Positions 36,701 through 40,252 of a stretch of DNA of 64,000 nt are shown here, piece after piece. The stretch is taken from assembly GCA_023653785.1 (NCBI GenBank), contig JAMKCH010022352.1, positions 1 to 64,000 on the forward strand. The letters are read 5' to 3'. A program made the translations under genes and the position numbers. The DNA is from Ophioderma brevispina (lineage: Eukaryota; Echinodermata; Ophiuroidea; Amphilepidida; Ophiodermatidae). The notes under the pieces were generated by a model. It made no database searches. It was not told the origin of the DNA and was given only the letters and a program-made list of their open reading frames with translations. How positions within the stretch are numbered: position 1 is the first letter of the stretch; each line of letters begins with the position of its first letter.

Positions 36701-37505
36701 CTTGTGAGAGCTATGAGTTTTTACATAATTTGGACAGACAAAGCATGGCTGGGGTAGGATTTGAACTGACAAAATTTAGATTTCAAGTCTCATCATTTTT
36801 CACGTGAGGCTGACCCAGACAATGGGTGGACCAGTCTCAAGTGACAGCTCTGTTTAAAGGGGAGAAGGCTAGAGAAACTTGAATGTACAAAGAAAAGGCC
36901 TTTCCTGAAGCACCCAATATTGATGCCTTACTGTAATATAACCCCTGGAAAAATACCTGCCATTGCAAGTTTCAACTTGGCAGTATTTTTGTGGGCCACC
37001 AGCATAGCTGACAGGACCACTTAGCAATTTGTTGTGCATGTGTGGATGTGTGTGTCACTAAAATGTTAACTTTTTTCATCTCAATTGAAAAGTTGAAGTT
37101 CAAATGGAACAAAACTCATGTCAAAGGTGCAACAGGATCCCTCATTTGTTGATGAGGTCAAAGGTCATATGCCAAGGTCAATGGTCATGTGCCATGGTCA
37201 AAGGTCATGTGAGGTTGAGTTGAAATAGGCTGGATGGCCCGCAGCTTATATTCTTTTAATATAGCGAGCGCGCAAGCCGAGAACTGTGAAATTCTAGTTT
37301 ATTTCTTTGGATTATCATGACTATTCCCACATGCTGTTTTTTTTTCAGTGCAAGTTAGTGCAGATGGTAAATGTCTTGTGATTAGTGGCAGCACAACAAT
37401 TGCGGGTAGTTGCTGTTCAAGTTTAGATGCATTCCGATCACTCGTCAAAGTCTTTCATGTTGGGGTTGGCAAGGCAGTTGCCATGGTAGCAGAGAACCCT
37501 GCAAG
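597..37505 (+). CDS. NagA-like amidohydrolase, nine exon pieces, 3' end missing
   Basis: Gene-level entry for nine exon pieces described separately: 597-702, 10633-10670, 12854-12886, 15221-15385, 15990-16155, 20361-20493, 23014-23122, 25857-25980 and 37349-37505. Together they give roughly 345 residues against about 400 for NagA enzymes, so only the C-terminal ~40 residues (the GKxADxxxLD part) are missing. The family removes the acetyl group from N-acetylglucosamine-6-phosphate in cytosolic amino-sugar metabolism. Every expected active-site motif is present in order: HxH (DIHHHG), the metal Glu of HxEGP, His of ALGHD, His of ITH, and catalytic Asp (VIDAT). The HxH pair resembles Thermotoga-type NagA rather than the QxN of E. 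coli NagA or vertebrate AMDHD2, so I give no symbol. Introns run from about 0.6 to 11 kb. Single-base indels break most exons; splice phases agree at several junctions and are off by one at others. Confidence 0.75.
736..1091. mobile_element. MITE with perfect 21-bp terminal inverted repeats
   Basis: Bases 736-756 (AAAGACACTATCAGTGATTTG) are the exact reverse complement of 1071-1091. The ~356-bp element has no coding capacity. A diverged copy occupies about 16180-16528 and shares the interior (GTGAAGG-TAAGTCTGTAGAATT, GGAAGAAAAC, the GTCC-GGACA block). Both copies start 25-33 bp downstream of a 5' splice site of the amidohydrolase gene. The superfamily is not identified and no clear target duplication is seen. 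Confidence 0.8.
1454..1481. repeat. Perfect 28-bp palindrome
   Basis: A perfect, spacer-free palindrome centred between 1467 and 1468, with CGTCGCCGGCGACG at its core and AATTTAA / TTAAATT on the outside. It is GC-rich in an AT-rich intron. It could be the relic centre of a foldback or a binding site for a dimeric factor; function unknown. Confidence 0.9.
1698..1771. repeat. Short hairpin with 20-bp arms
   Basis: 1698-1717 (GGTAACCAAACCAGAGGTCA) pairs with 1752-1771 (TGACCTCTGGTTTTGGTACC), leaving a 34-base loop. The arms have two mismatches. Probably the core of a small foldback repeat. Confidence 0.75.
4152..4364 (+). CDS. Unidentified exon-like ORF in intron 1
   Basis: An open frame from after TAG (4149-4151) to TGA (4362-4364), 70 codons without an early ATG. 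It reads DNARDQRYVDKGEG, then an Ala/Gln/Glu-rich stretch, then LKRIRDFFRSNEISQALAEG and ends SGSCNRYALQMS. Codon choice (GAG GAG GAG CTG, GCC GCG GCG) and the charged helix-like composition look protein-coding, unlike the surrounding repeats. A possible acceptor TTTTTTCAG sits inside it at about 4272-4280. It could be a terminal exon of another gene, a processed pseudogene or part of a transposon. I do not recognise the protein. Confidence 0.25.
   Translation, partial: NIDNARDQRYVDKGEGAAASAAPQAEQGEEELNTLKRIRDFFRSNEISQALAEGDMYRSGSCNRYALQMS
4365..6530. other. Intron 1: purine-rich and C-run repeats, no gene
   Basis: Long purine-rich tracts (about 4800-5000 and 5270-5370), G/C homopolymers (5402-5414, 5493-5520, 5886-5900) and a GC-rich stretch from 5880. 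ORFs here (up to 212 codons on the minus strand) are Pro/Ser or Arg/Glu rich and are best explained by composition. 5130-5300 has a GGGTTGGGTCGATC start like a hAT-type terminus, but the other end was not found. Confidence 0.4.
6540..7958 (-). mobile_element. GC-rich, proline-rich retroelement gag-like remnant (minus copy)
   Basis: About 60-70 percent GC in an AT-rich region. On the minus strand it encodes Pro/Arg-rich disordered protein such as the stretch around TPKGEAPPSPKLTNPK. Its DNA at about 6545-6700, read on the minus strand, aligns with 9500-9660 on the plus strand: shared blocks CCGAAGGGAG, ACCTC-G-CTGG, CCCCGAAGGG and GGCAG-CCTCC-CCGAA. The two blocks are therefore inverted copies of one family. 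I suspect a retroelement gag ORF (DIRS-like is one option), but no RT or integrase is visible. Frames are broken. Confidence 0.45.
7962..8038. repeat. 77-bp hairpin at the head of the minus gag-like block
   Basis: GAGACCGTGGGCCTAC-ATTTCCC (7970-7992) pairs with GGGGAAAT-GTAGGCCCACGGTCTC-like sequence ending at 8031, with one extra base in the right arm. The outer GACTG/CAGTC bases extend it to about 7962-8038, with a loop of about 15 bases. It lies just upstream of the minus-strand gag-like reading frame, where a terminal or template structure of a retroelement would lie. Confidence 0.7.
8667..8740. repeat. Dispersed repeat fragment (pair with 38990-39050)
   Basis: Shares GTGTACAA-TGCCCATAGACAATTTCGAT and the GGTGATA-CGCCACC block with about 38990-39050. 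Short, non-coding. Confidence 0.55.
9000..10100 (+). mobile_element. GC-rich, proline-rich retroelement gag-like remnant (plus copy)
   Basis: Same family as 6540-7958 in opposite orientation. Broken plus frames encode a Lys/Pro-rich protein (SAPKGKAKPKPKSHS; VHQPKPGEPQAPKRRALADP). The block is internally repetitive. CATAC(A/G)--TGGGGACTGAGG-GGCTC appears near 9597 and again near 9727, about 131 bp apart. The motif CCCCGAAGGGCAAGG-C appears near 9551 and again near 9772. Upstream, 9120-9250 also looks coding (helical, DNLSRVVTKAHERLRHDTEG). No enzyme domain was found. Confidence 0.45.
10101..10632. other. Intron 1, last part
   Basis: A charged ORF at 10163-10417 (plus) continues the retroelement-like composition, then AT-rich intron follows. 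Nothing else is recognised. Confidence 0.35.
10633..10670 (+). CDS. Exon 2: metal-binding HxH motif of the amidohydrolase
   Basis: Starts after ATGCAG. Read with the single G carried from exon 1 it gives DIVTRLIDIHHHG. The DIHHHG is the beta-strand-1 metal motif of amidohydrolases (HxH; NagA of Thermotoga has HIHG here). One would expect PG before LID; TR there suggests a small local error or divergence. The donor is GTAGGT at 10671 (phase 0, like the GTAGG donors of two other exons) or GTTGAG at 10675 (phase 1). The 5' boundary is uncertain: an open frame extends upstream through NHYYA. Confidence 0.6.
11336..11965. repeat. Diverged tandem satellite, ~160-180 bp unit, about four copies
   Basis: Units begin at about 11336, 11517, 11675 and 11833 with TCTAGC-TTTTAGTGC(A)GT, then TGGATCA, GGGGTCAC, AAAGGTCATT-AGGGG and CTTGTGCATGTG. 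Each unit contains AGGTCA half-sites. Unit lengths of 181, 158 and 158 bp and many indels point to an old array. Confidence 0.8.
12395..12790 (+). repeat. Dispersed repeat family R1, copy 1
   Basis: Homologous to 24770-25125 and 28290-28620. Shared blocks: CATGGTCC, CCCCA-ATTTTACCGGAAG, TCGGAAGAA-AGCTACTATTT, AGGGCTAAAGGAT-TTG, TGCCCC-TTTTGGTCG, and the end ATTCTATCA-GATGAAA. Non-coding. Confidence 0.75.
12854..12886 (+). CDS. Exon 3: CDDLHAF...QNP segment of the amidohydrolase
   Basis: Acceptor TTCCCTCAG, donor CCAG-GTATGT. It reads TGT GAT GAT CTA CAC GCT TTT, then needs one extra T to read TGG CAG AAT CCA G: CDDLHAF-W-QNP, phase 1. This joins the next exon, whose first frame gives E-YTQQRLPKYGVTSL. 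The stretch matches the loop after the HxH motif that leads into the second barrel strand. The upstream boundary could also be 12825 (after AATTTAG), giving DGGGRFPQ in front. Assignment depends on the homopolymer-error reading. Confidence 0.45.
13475..13668 (+). repeat. Dispersed repeat R2, left part, split by a transposon
   Basis: Starts GTGCAACGAGA-TTTCAAATAACAGGTGTCC and includes CCCCATCTG-AGGATTGAGCTGAGAAC. The same repeat is uninterrupted at 48612-48965 and 49750-50106. Here it stops at CAGCTTA (13668) and resumes at 14959. Confidence 0.85.
13669..14958. mobile_element. 1,290-bp TIR transposon with TTA target duplication
   Basis: Begins CCTATATCCTCTAAGAAATG and ends TTAGAGGATATACGGA; the termini share inverted TATATCCTCTAA. 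TTA is duplicated on both sides (13666-13668, 14959-14961), and the undisturbed site CAGCTTATGTTTTC exists at about 48791-48804 in another copy of the host repeat. A 3-bp TWA duplication is typical of PIF/Harbinger elements. No transposase was recognised; interior ORFs of at most 78 codons are unknown, so it is non-autonomous or decayed. Subterminal GGGGGCGT-TATT motifs occur near both ends. Confidence 0.8.
14959..15135 (+). repeat. Dispersed repeat R2, right part
   Basis: Continues R2 after the inserted element: ATGTTTTCTATTGAAATATAAGCAT, the CCAAATAAAAGGTA-G block, CTAATCTATATGAAATC, and the end GTTGCACCTTTAA. It ends 86 bp before exon 4. Confidence 0.85.
15221..15385 (+). CDS. Exon 4: barrel strand and HCE of the HxEGP motif
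   Basis: Acceptor TTCCCTTCAG, donor GTGAG-GTAATA. With the G from exon 3 the first part reads EYTQQRLPKYGVTSL. A one-base loss in TCTCTTAGCA (about 15262) moves the frame, after which LATVVFPKDLEASGTIKNIA and ETDWGATCERDHCE follow and the exon ends at a codon boundary. Y-G-V-T-S-L-L-A-T is the classic GxTSxLxT of NagA, and the terminal HCE supplies H-x-E of HxEGP, whose Glu binds metal. The second part is open for 50 codons. Confidence 0.75.
15519..15733 (-). CDS. Unidentified minus-strand exon-like ORF between exons 4 and 5
   Basis: Minus strand, from a possible acceptor CATAAACTTTAG to a possible donor GCGT-GTAAGA at about 15519. It encodes LLRIPDGCGQRLHEGG, then KLIELQAGLLPLTPDDFDQF, then YYHDIIKFIEQGLGGDFVMS. 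The composition is globular and not low-complexity. It lies in an intron of the plus gene, so a nested gene or a transposon protein are both possible. I do not recognise it. The ORF is also open to ATG at 15769. Confidence 0.25.
15990..16155 (+). CDS. Exon 5: GP of HxEGP to the strand before ALGHD
   Basis: Acceptor TTGATGTAG, donor GAGAG-GTAAGA. Reads (G)P RVNDCGGLPQGDSEM, then after a frame slip FGDLLDTMPSCKRMTISPHV and EAKGGFKRIKMLVER. Three one-base homopolymer corrections (one G at the start, one T at 16043, one surplus G at about 16055) restore a single frame; without them a TGA/TAG is met. EGP-x-GG-LP and TISPxxEAxxG are expected just after the metal Glu in this NagA-like group. The exon-5/6 phase is off by one base. 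Confidence 0.7.
16180..16528. mobile_element. Diverged copy of the 736-1091 MITE
   Basis: Terminal sequences ACTATCAGCAGTAAT and TTCTGATAGTGCC correspond to the TIRs of the intact copy. The interior shares AAGTGAAGGATAAGTCTGTAG, GGAAGAAAAC-CAATGTTC and GTCCATACGGACA. It begins about 25 bp after the exon 5 donor. Confidence 0.7.
16534..18492. repeat. Foldback ~1.96 kb with ~660-bp inverted arms
   Basis: The left arm 16534-17195 is the reverse complement of 17825-18492 at roughly 75-80 percent. Matched landmarks: AGGGGCCTAT, GTTAATTG-TTGGCAACCAC, GATGTTGCCATTTTTTCC, AGGTCAAAGGTCAAA, ATGGAATGATTCGT/CGAATCGT, CCACGATTCGCACT and TTCTTTCCATCCAGAG. The ~630-bp centre holds a different repeat (17196-17790). 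As RNA in intron 5 this could form a very long duplex. Confidence 0.8.
17196..17790 (+). repeat. CCCCGGGGG / TATGGGTCC dispersed repeat R3
   Basis: Begins CCCCGGGGGAGGGGGGGCAC and ends GGTATAGCTATGGGTCC (twice), ACTTCCAGACTCTCGG, CCCTACCCAAA. A related copy ends at 57720-57975 (AGGGGTCCTACTTCCAACTCTCAGG, CCCTACCCAAAACA); 56755-57150 has the same CGGGGGGG-GCACTCC start. It sits inside the foldback loop. Confidence 0.6.
19125..19330 (+). repeat. Dispersed repeat R4 (pair with 38690-38850)
   Basis: Shares CCATTATTATGTT-GA, CTTCCGTCCTATATTACTAT, ACACATG, CCCAATAAAAA, and a final ACTTTGGA-TC with 38690-38850. Confidence 0.7.
19430..19710 (+). repeat. GT-rich minisatellite, ~20-bp unit
   Basis: Imperfect repeats of TGGTTCCCAGTGTTGGA-GG and TGGTTACCAGT. 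The ORFs seen here on both strands (Trp/Gly/Val or Asn/His/Pro/Thr repeats) are translations of this array, not genes. Confidence 0.8.
19921..20079. mobile_element. 159-bp full-length hairpin MITE, copy 1
   Basis: The two halves are inverted: GATAAAATTGGATTC ... CATGAGTTGAAAAAATATTG against AATATGGGCG ... TTCAACTCATG ... GAATCCAATTTTATATCC. The second copy is at 39914-40089. Confidence 0.85.
20080..20185 (+). repeat. AGGTCA-rich repeat fragment
   Basis: Contains CCAAGGTCAAAGGTCATATG, a perfect DR1 (AGGTCA-A-AGGTCA). The same arrangement is at 16680-16700 and 37150-37210. Because these are repeat-borne, receptor binding is not implied. Confidence 0.6.
20361..20493 (+). CDS. Exon 6: ALGHD and ITH metal-ligand segment
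   Basis: Acceptor TTATTGACAG, donor CATAG-GTAGGA. Reads GIVPALGHDRVATEEEILG, then a surplus AG in GGGAGAGCAC shifts the frame. In the next frame LQQAPSQQFHITHIYNV follows, and the end returns to MLSHCNHR. ALGH-D and F-ITH-YN are the two strands that supply the histidine metal or substrate ligands in NagA, and the final HR matches the HHR that follows. Two slips are needed for one frame. Confidence 0.7.
20494..22149. other. Intron 6, non-coding
   Basis: AT-rich sequence without recognisable exons or named repeats. The 78-codon ORF at 21610-21846 resembles nothing I know and has no splice context. Confidence 0.5.
22150..22712. repeat. Foldback ~563 bp with ~230-bp arms
   Basis: 22150-22380 inverted against 22472-22712. 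Shared blocks: ACCTGGCAC/GTGCCAGGT, TTTTTTACAAGC, ATGAAAGAGCAAGACCT, GGGGGTTTGCGTCTTC, GATAGA and CCATTGAAAAATC. The ~90-base loop contains its own small hairpin (TCGGAAAAACCTCTTTTCCGA). ORFs on each side are mirror images of the same non-coding arms. Confidence 0.85.
23014..23122 (+). CDS. Exon 7: NPGLVNFG ... PPTVEV segment
   Basis: Acceptor GTTGACTTCAG, donor CTGT-GTGAGT (consensus). Reads NPGLVNFGVH, a TGA at 23044-23046, then SFSMPYQGYEKLAPPTVEVI and GDRCL; it ends phase 1. L-V-N-F-G after HHR and P-P-T-V-E-V-I-D before the H-x-H-P stretch are the expected NagA-like blocks. The first base of exon 8 plus the carried T gives S-HPL. The TGA is either an error or a real nonsense change. The frame is the same on both sides of it, so a substitution rather than an indel is implied. 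Confidence 0.7.
24770..25125 (+). repeat. Dispersed repeat family R1, copy 2 (in unit A)
   Basis: See 12395-12790. Shared CCATGGTCC, GTACCGGAAG, TCGGAAGAAGCTACTATTTT, AGGGCTAAAGGATAT and TGCCCCATTTTGGTCG. Confidence 0.75.
25857..25980 (+). CDS. Exon 8 (copy A): HPL and catalytic Asp segment
   Basis: Acceptor TTTGTTTCTCAG, donor GACA-GTACGT. With the T from exon 7 it reads SHPLPYLLLSARHYTQVDFV, then IDATLSQYQTT, without interruption. This matches HPL...(V/I)xFVTDAxx of NagA, where the Asp is the catalytic base. After TT one surplus base leads to TGATGA; dropping it gives PDDDDCNRERD and ends phase 1, exactly matching the two-base start of exon 9. Confidence 0.75.
26062..26190 (+). repeat. GA-rich microsatellite
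   Basis: GAGAGGGAGAGAAAGGGAGAG and GAGTGAGTGAGTG tracts, followed by two copies of GGCAGATACAGGGGGCCCATT. Duplicated at 29518-29700 in unit B. Confidence 0.85.
26514..26655. mobile_element. GGATCCAGG hairpin-ended MITE (copy in unit A)
   Basis: GCGGATCCAGG at the left and CCTGGATCCGC at the right enclose GGTAATTCTGCAAAATCTTGCAAAATCATTT. The GC-rich flanks carry C/G runs. The second copy in unit B is at 29995-30120. Confidence 0.65.
28290..28620 (+). repeat. Dispersed repeat family R1, copy 3 (in unit B)
   Basis: Duplicate of 24770-25125. Confidence 0.75.
29316..29437 (+). pseudogene. Exon 8 (copy B): duplicated, frame-damaged
   Basis: Same exon as 25857-25980 with acceptor TTGTTTCCTCAG and donor GACA-GTACGT both kept. 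One frame reads HPLAISTTELHAITPRLHFV and continues AATAGANTK; the true frame is broken by indels relative to copy A. If the duplication is real the gene would have tandem exon 8 copies that cannot both be used without repeating the catalytic strand. Confidence 0.6.
30601..31320. other. Intron 8: no recognised gene
   Basis: A minus-strand ORF of 104 codons (30643-30957) is hydrophobic and unassigned; its coding status is unclear. 31120-31160 is a G-run and 31160-31220 a T-run. Confidence 0.35.
31330..31829. repeat. CCGTAT-motif region, left of the LINE
   Basis: Pyrimidine-rich sequence with repeated (Y)CCGTAT or CCGTA words: ACCGTATTCG, TTCCGTAG, TTTCCGTATTC, CTCCGTATATTG, TATCCGTAAC. The same words recur at 35750-36110 on the far side of the LINE and SINE. 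Confidence 0.55.
31830..35375 (+). mobile_element. LINE (non-LTR retrotransposon), endonuclease + RT, decayed
   Basis: Order on the plus strand: a 5' untranslated-like GC segment (31830-32300); endonuclease pieces (GVLVKKELCEKEVEVRR-like frame near 32478, VGDF at 32696-32707); the RT fingers TGK (33700-33708) and VVKLLEHALKIVERVLE (about 33903); GTIDAVFLL and YMCFVDWRRAFE (34030-34132); MYEGAKTRVRVG (34208); YADDLVLM (34372-34395); a Cys motif FVCGRCRRGV (34651); RWYGHVLRKDEEH (35109). Stops and frameshifts occur throughout, so the copy is dead. This resembles a widespread animal LINE whose RT is followed by a Cys-rich motif; I do not assign a clade. It lies in intron 8 of the amidohydrolase, same strand. 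Confidence 0.85.
32648..33760 (+). mobile_element. Adenine-depleted GC block inside the LINE (open 341-codon frame)
   Basis: A hand count over 32761-33660 gives 53 A, 166 T and 681 G+C in 900 bases (A 6 percent, T 18, GC 76). The LINE sense strand just downstream is purine-rich with about 30 percent A and little C. Despite this the block stays co-linear with the LINE protein. VGDF, L-GRML-F (32789-32815), PRFCR / LPG / LVVAAV where the family has RRF-R / IPG / LVIADI, LWG-F--G (33140-33160), then TGK and LL-AAS at the right spacing. It keeps one frame for 341 codons because stop codons need A. It is not a new gene. Confidence 0.7.
35376..35705 (-). mobile_element. tRNA-derived SINE, copy 1
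   Basis: Minus strand: a tRNA-like head with an A-box-like GTTTGGTCCAGCGG and B-box-like GTTTTCGAGCCC, then CCGTGGCCGAACGTT, CCTTGGGCAAGTACTTAGTC, CAATTGGCC and GACAATTGGGGACTGTATGG. The tail AAGGCGCTATATAAGAGG leads into (TTA)n. A related truncated copy lies at 56602-56754. The central CTTGGGCAAG domain is of the conserved kind shared by many metazoan SINEs. It meets the 3' end of the LINE tail-to-tail. Confidence 0.8.
35750..36110. repeat. CCGTAT-motif region, right of the SINE
   Basis: CCCGTATAATT, AACCGTATATAG, CTCCGTATAAAG, TACCGTATTATAG and GTCCGTATTCC at irregular 30-90 bp spacing. It probably formed one block with 31330-31829 before the retroelements inserted. Confidence 0.5.
37130..37215 (+). 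repeat. AGGTCA direct-repeat cluster
   Basis: GAGGTCAAAGGTCATATGCC, then AAGGTCAATGGTCATGTGCC, then ATGGTCAAAGGTCATGTG: three DR1-like pairs in 70 bp, about 130 bp upstream of exon 9. Each is a TGCC-spaced unit of about 20 bp. Repeat-derived; regulatory use is unproven. Confidence 0.7.
37349..37505 (+). CDS. Exon 9: IAGS and NPA region of the amidohydrolase
   Basis: Acceptor TTTTTTTTTCAG (excellent), donor GCAAG-GTAGGG. With the A carried from exon 8 it reads MQVSADGKCLVISGS, then TTIAGSCCSSLDAFRSLVKV and GVGKAVAMVAENPA, fully open over 157 bases with no indel. T-(I/L)-A-G-S, the following helix with a hydrophobic RxLV pattern, and A-V-x-M-V-x-x-N-P-A-R are diagnostic for NagA-type enzymes. 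It ends phase 2, so a final exon starting with one base and coding for about 40 residues (G-x-ADxxxLD) must follow; I could not find it in the rest of the window. Confidence 0.85.
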
Positions 37506-37694
37506 GTAGGGATGATGTTGATGATGACATCAGTTTTGAATTAAATTGAGTAAGTAAGAAATGAAAGAGTGAGAACAGAATGAAAGTCACATTGGAAATT
37601 TGAAGTTGTGGCAGTAAAGATGGATCTAATATCTCATAGATGCTTAGCAAATCTGATTTATATTATAGAATGGGAGTGCCTAATATGCATGATT

Positions 37695-37984
37695 CTAGCA
37701 GAATCTATGACGAAGCGAAACTCAATTCAATGCACGCGAGGATCAAGTAAATGATACAACCCGAGAAATTAACTTGGTAAATATTATATAGAAGCTCAGA
37801 GAAACTGGCGAGCACAGAACTAAATAAAGACGAAAAATACACGGTCTCGAACCCGGAACGTCTCGCTTTCTAGGCGTGAGAAATACCACTGGGCCACAGA
37901 GGACTGTGTTAATGTGGGATACCAGTGAACGAGCGCTAGTGTATTTCAGTCTTTATTCAGAGTTTCAAGCGGCCGTAATTATAT
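37695..37984 (-). mobile_element. tRNA-like insertion flanked by ~34-bp direct repeats
   Basis: The flanks 37657-37694 and 37985-38018 are near-identical (TATTATAGAATGGGAG-GCCTAATATG). On the minus strand 37836-37905 is tRNA-like: A-box-like TGGCCCAGTGG, loop CTAGAAA with AGA at the anticodon position, B-box GGTTCGAGACC. A further inverted pair, AATAAAGAC-GAAA-ATACAC, brackets it. The T-stem does not pair well and there is no long variable arm, so it is not a working serine tRNA. Confidence 0.6.
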
Positions 37985-38322
37985 TTTATATTATAGAATG
38001 GGAGGGCCTAATATGATTTAGTTTGGATGTGCATGTAGTTGTGATGTATTGATAGGAACTGTACAAATGAAATGCACTGGGAATCCATCAACAGGCTGAT
38101 TATAATACCAAGTACATTTTCATAAAATTAGGAGGCCCTCTATAAAGGCCCATTAGTACTTCTACTTCCTCTGAAGTGCAGTGATTTGCATTGTCGATAT
38201 ATCTGTAAATCGATGCAACCCTCAGCAAATTCAGTTTAAATAATTTTACTGTAGTTAGCTGCAGTATTTTGCAGTAGAGTGCAATATGCAGCACTGTAAA
38301 TGTAATAGATTATGTATGAATG

Positions 38323-38545
38323 GAAAGGTTCGTTCATTCTACTGCATTTGCAGTGATTTGCATTGCCACACTACAGTCTACTACCAAACACTGCACTGCA
38401 GTTACCACAATATTAAAGTTCAATTCATTTGAACTGGATTTGCAGTGAGTTTCATTGAGCTACAGGAGTTATTGATTAATAAAGCAGCAATGCAAATCAC
38501 TGCTACACAGATGTAGTAGACATATGAACGAACCTTTAATGCCGT
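38323..38545. repeat. Foldback ~220 bp
   Basis: AAAGGTTCGTTCAT-CTACTGCATTTGCAGTGATTTGCATTGC at the left against GCAATGCAAATCACTGC ... ATGAACGAACCTTTAATG at the right. CAGTGATTTGCATTG also occurs near 38180. Confidence 0.7.
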
Positions 38546-38689
38546 AATTGGGATCGGTGCATGTTTTTTTTTTTGTGTCGCCTGCCTTAGCAGGCAAGAC
38601 ACATAGGTTCTCTTTGTCCACTGTTATCTGTTGTTGTCTGTTGATGATGATGTCTATTGTGAAAAAGGGTTAACATTTGCCTGTAATAT

Positions 38690-38850
38690 CTGCATATTTC
38701 AATGGATTTCAACCATTATTATGTTTTGAGAATCTTCCGTCCTATATTACTATACACATGCTGGAAACCCAATAAAAACAATACTTCTCAATAATCTACT
38801 CTCTCTCGAAACTTTGGTGTCCAAATACTTCCAACACTTTGGATCAATCC
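38690..38850 (+). repeat. Dispersed repeat R4, copy 2
   Basis: Pair of 19125-19330. Confidence 0.7.
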
Positions 38851-39913
38851 CCCTTAACTTTCATTGAATTTTAAACAGAACGCATTCCTAATGCAGTTTA
38901 TGTCTGTGCACCCTGGTAACGAGACAGTATTAAGCCGCATGCGCACACGAACCAATGCATGTAGTTAAACCAACTCAGTGACACTGTGTACAATGCCCAT
39001 AGACAATTTCGATATCGATGGTGATATCGCCACCATTTTTGATAAGCTACCTAATTATTTATGCATAAACGTATTCATGACGTAAACCGGGAGATGACGT
39101 AGCGTAATAGTGCCACGTACGGCTGGCGAACTATAAGCTACAGATTTCATGCAGATCAGTGTTGCAGTACACATCCATTCTCTTGATCGAGTGTCCTATC
39201 CCGATTTATTTAGGATCCTGGTTAAACCCGTCTTGTATAGTAATCGCTGGCCCGCCATGTTCATCGAATAATAGGGCAAATGCCGCGTGAGGGCCAAGGA
39301 TTCAGGCTAATTATGTACCACGGAAGAAGCGTAGCGTGTGCACATGAATTCCGGTCATGTCGTGTCAATTTTGCATCGATCGTGTCAACATGGTCAAGGA
39401 CGCGTTTGTTTTTATTTTCCTAGCGAGAATAATTTTTCTGCTGGTGGAAATAGATTTGCCGGGCTGCGAGAGTGATTAAAGCATAAAGGTGTGGATAGTG
39501 CCCACACTGGGAGAGTACCGCTGTTGGAGTAAGATTTTCAAGTCAGTTAAAGGTAATCGCTTGATCCAGTGTCAGTACTTTAGCATGGCCATGGCATGGT
39601 ACATTTACTCAGTCAATAGTCATGAACTTGTCATGCTTGTACTTCGAGTCTCTGTAATTGTAGGCAAGAGCAACTAGCGAAAATCGTGAAGTTGAAACAT
39701 TTTTTTGTTGACGACCGCCATGAAGACGGAGATAATTAACAAACTGGATCTCTAAAAACATCAGATCGGCGATAAATCGTCATTAAAGAGGTACAGGGGA
39801 TGTTATTTTGACATGCCCAAGTCCAATCAGGATGTCCTGAAAACGACCCAAAGCTTTAAAGTTACAATGAAATGTGTTATAGTAATATAGGAAACAAGAT
39901 TCTACAAAAACAT

Positions 39914-40089
39914 AATGATATAATTGGATTCTTGTTTAGCCAATACCCAAGGTATTGTTCTCACTATGAGTTAAAAAATGCATTTAAAAAAAATATTGGG
40001 CTCGACTGCGTTCTCGCCCAATATTTTTTCAACTCATAACTTGACCACTAAATTGGGGTTTGGGGACTAAAACGAATCCAATGTTATCC
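39914..40089. mobile_element. Hairpin MITE, copy 2 (pair of 19921-20079)
   Basis: ATATAATTGGATTCTTG ... ATGAGTTAAAAAATGCA ... AATATTGGGC against GCCCAATATTTTTTCAAC-TCAT ... CGAATCCAAT. It has a small insertion relative to copy 1. Confidence 0.8.
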
Positions 40090-40252
40090 AAACCTTGAGT
40101 CATAGGTGCTGCAACATGGGATCTCTCAATTGTTGAGGTTCAAAGGTAACATCTACAAGGCCAAAGGTCAGTGAGCATCATGTTGTAAGAGAGGCTGATG
40201 AAAATGTAAAATTGAACCTGAATGAAAAAGTTGAAAGTCCTCGTGTCTTTGG

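Noticed and set aside
37836..37905. Functional tRNA-Ser(AGA)
   Set aside because: A- and B-box motifs are present, but the T-stem fails to pair and the long variable arm of serine tRNAs is missing.
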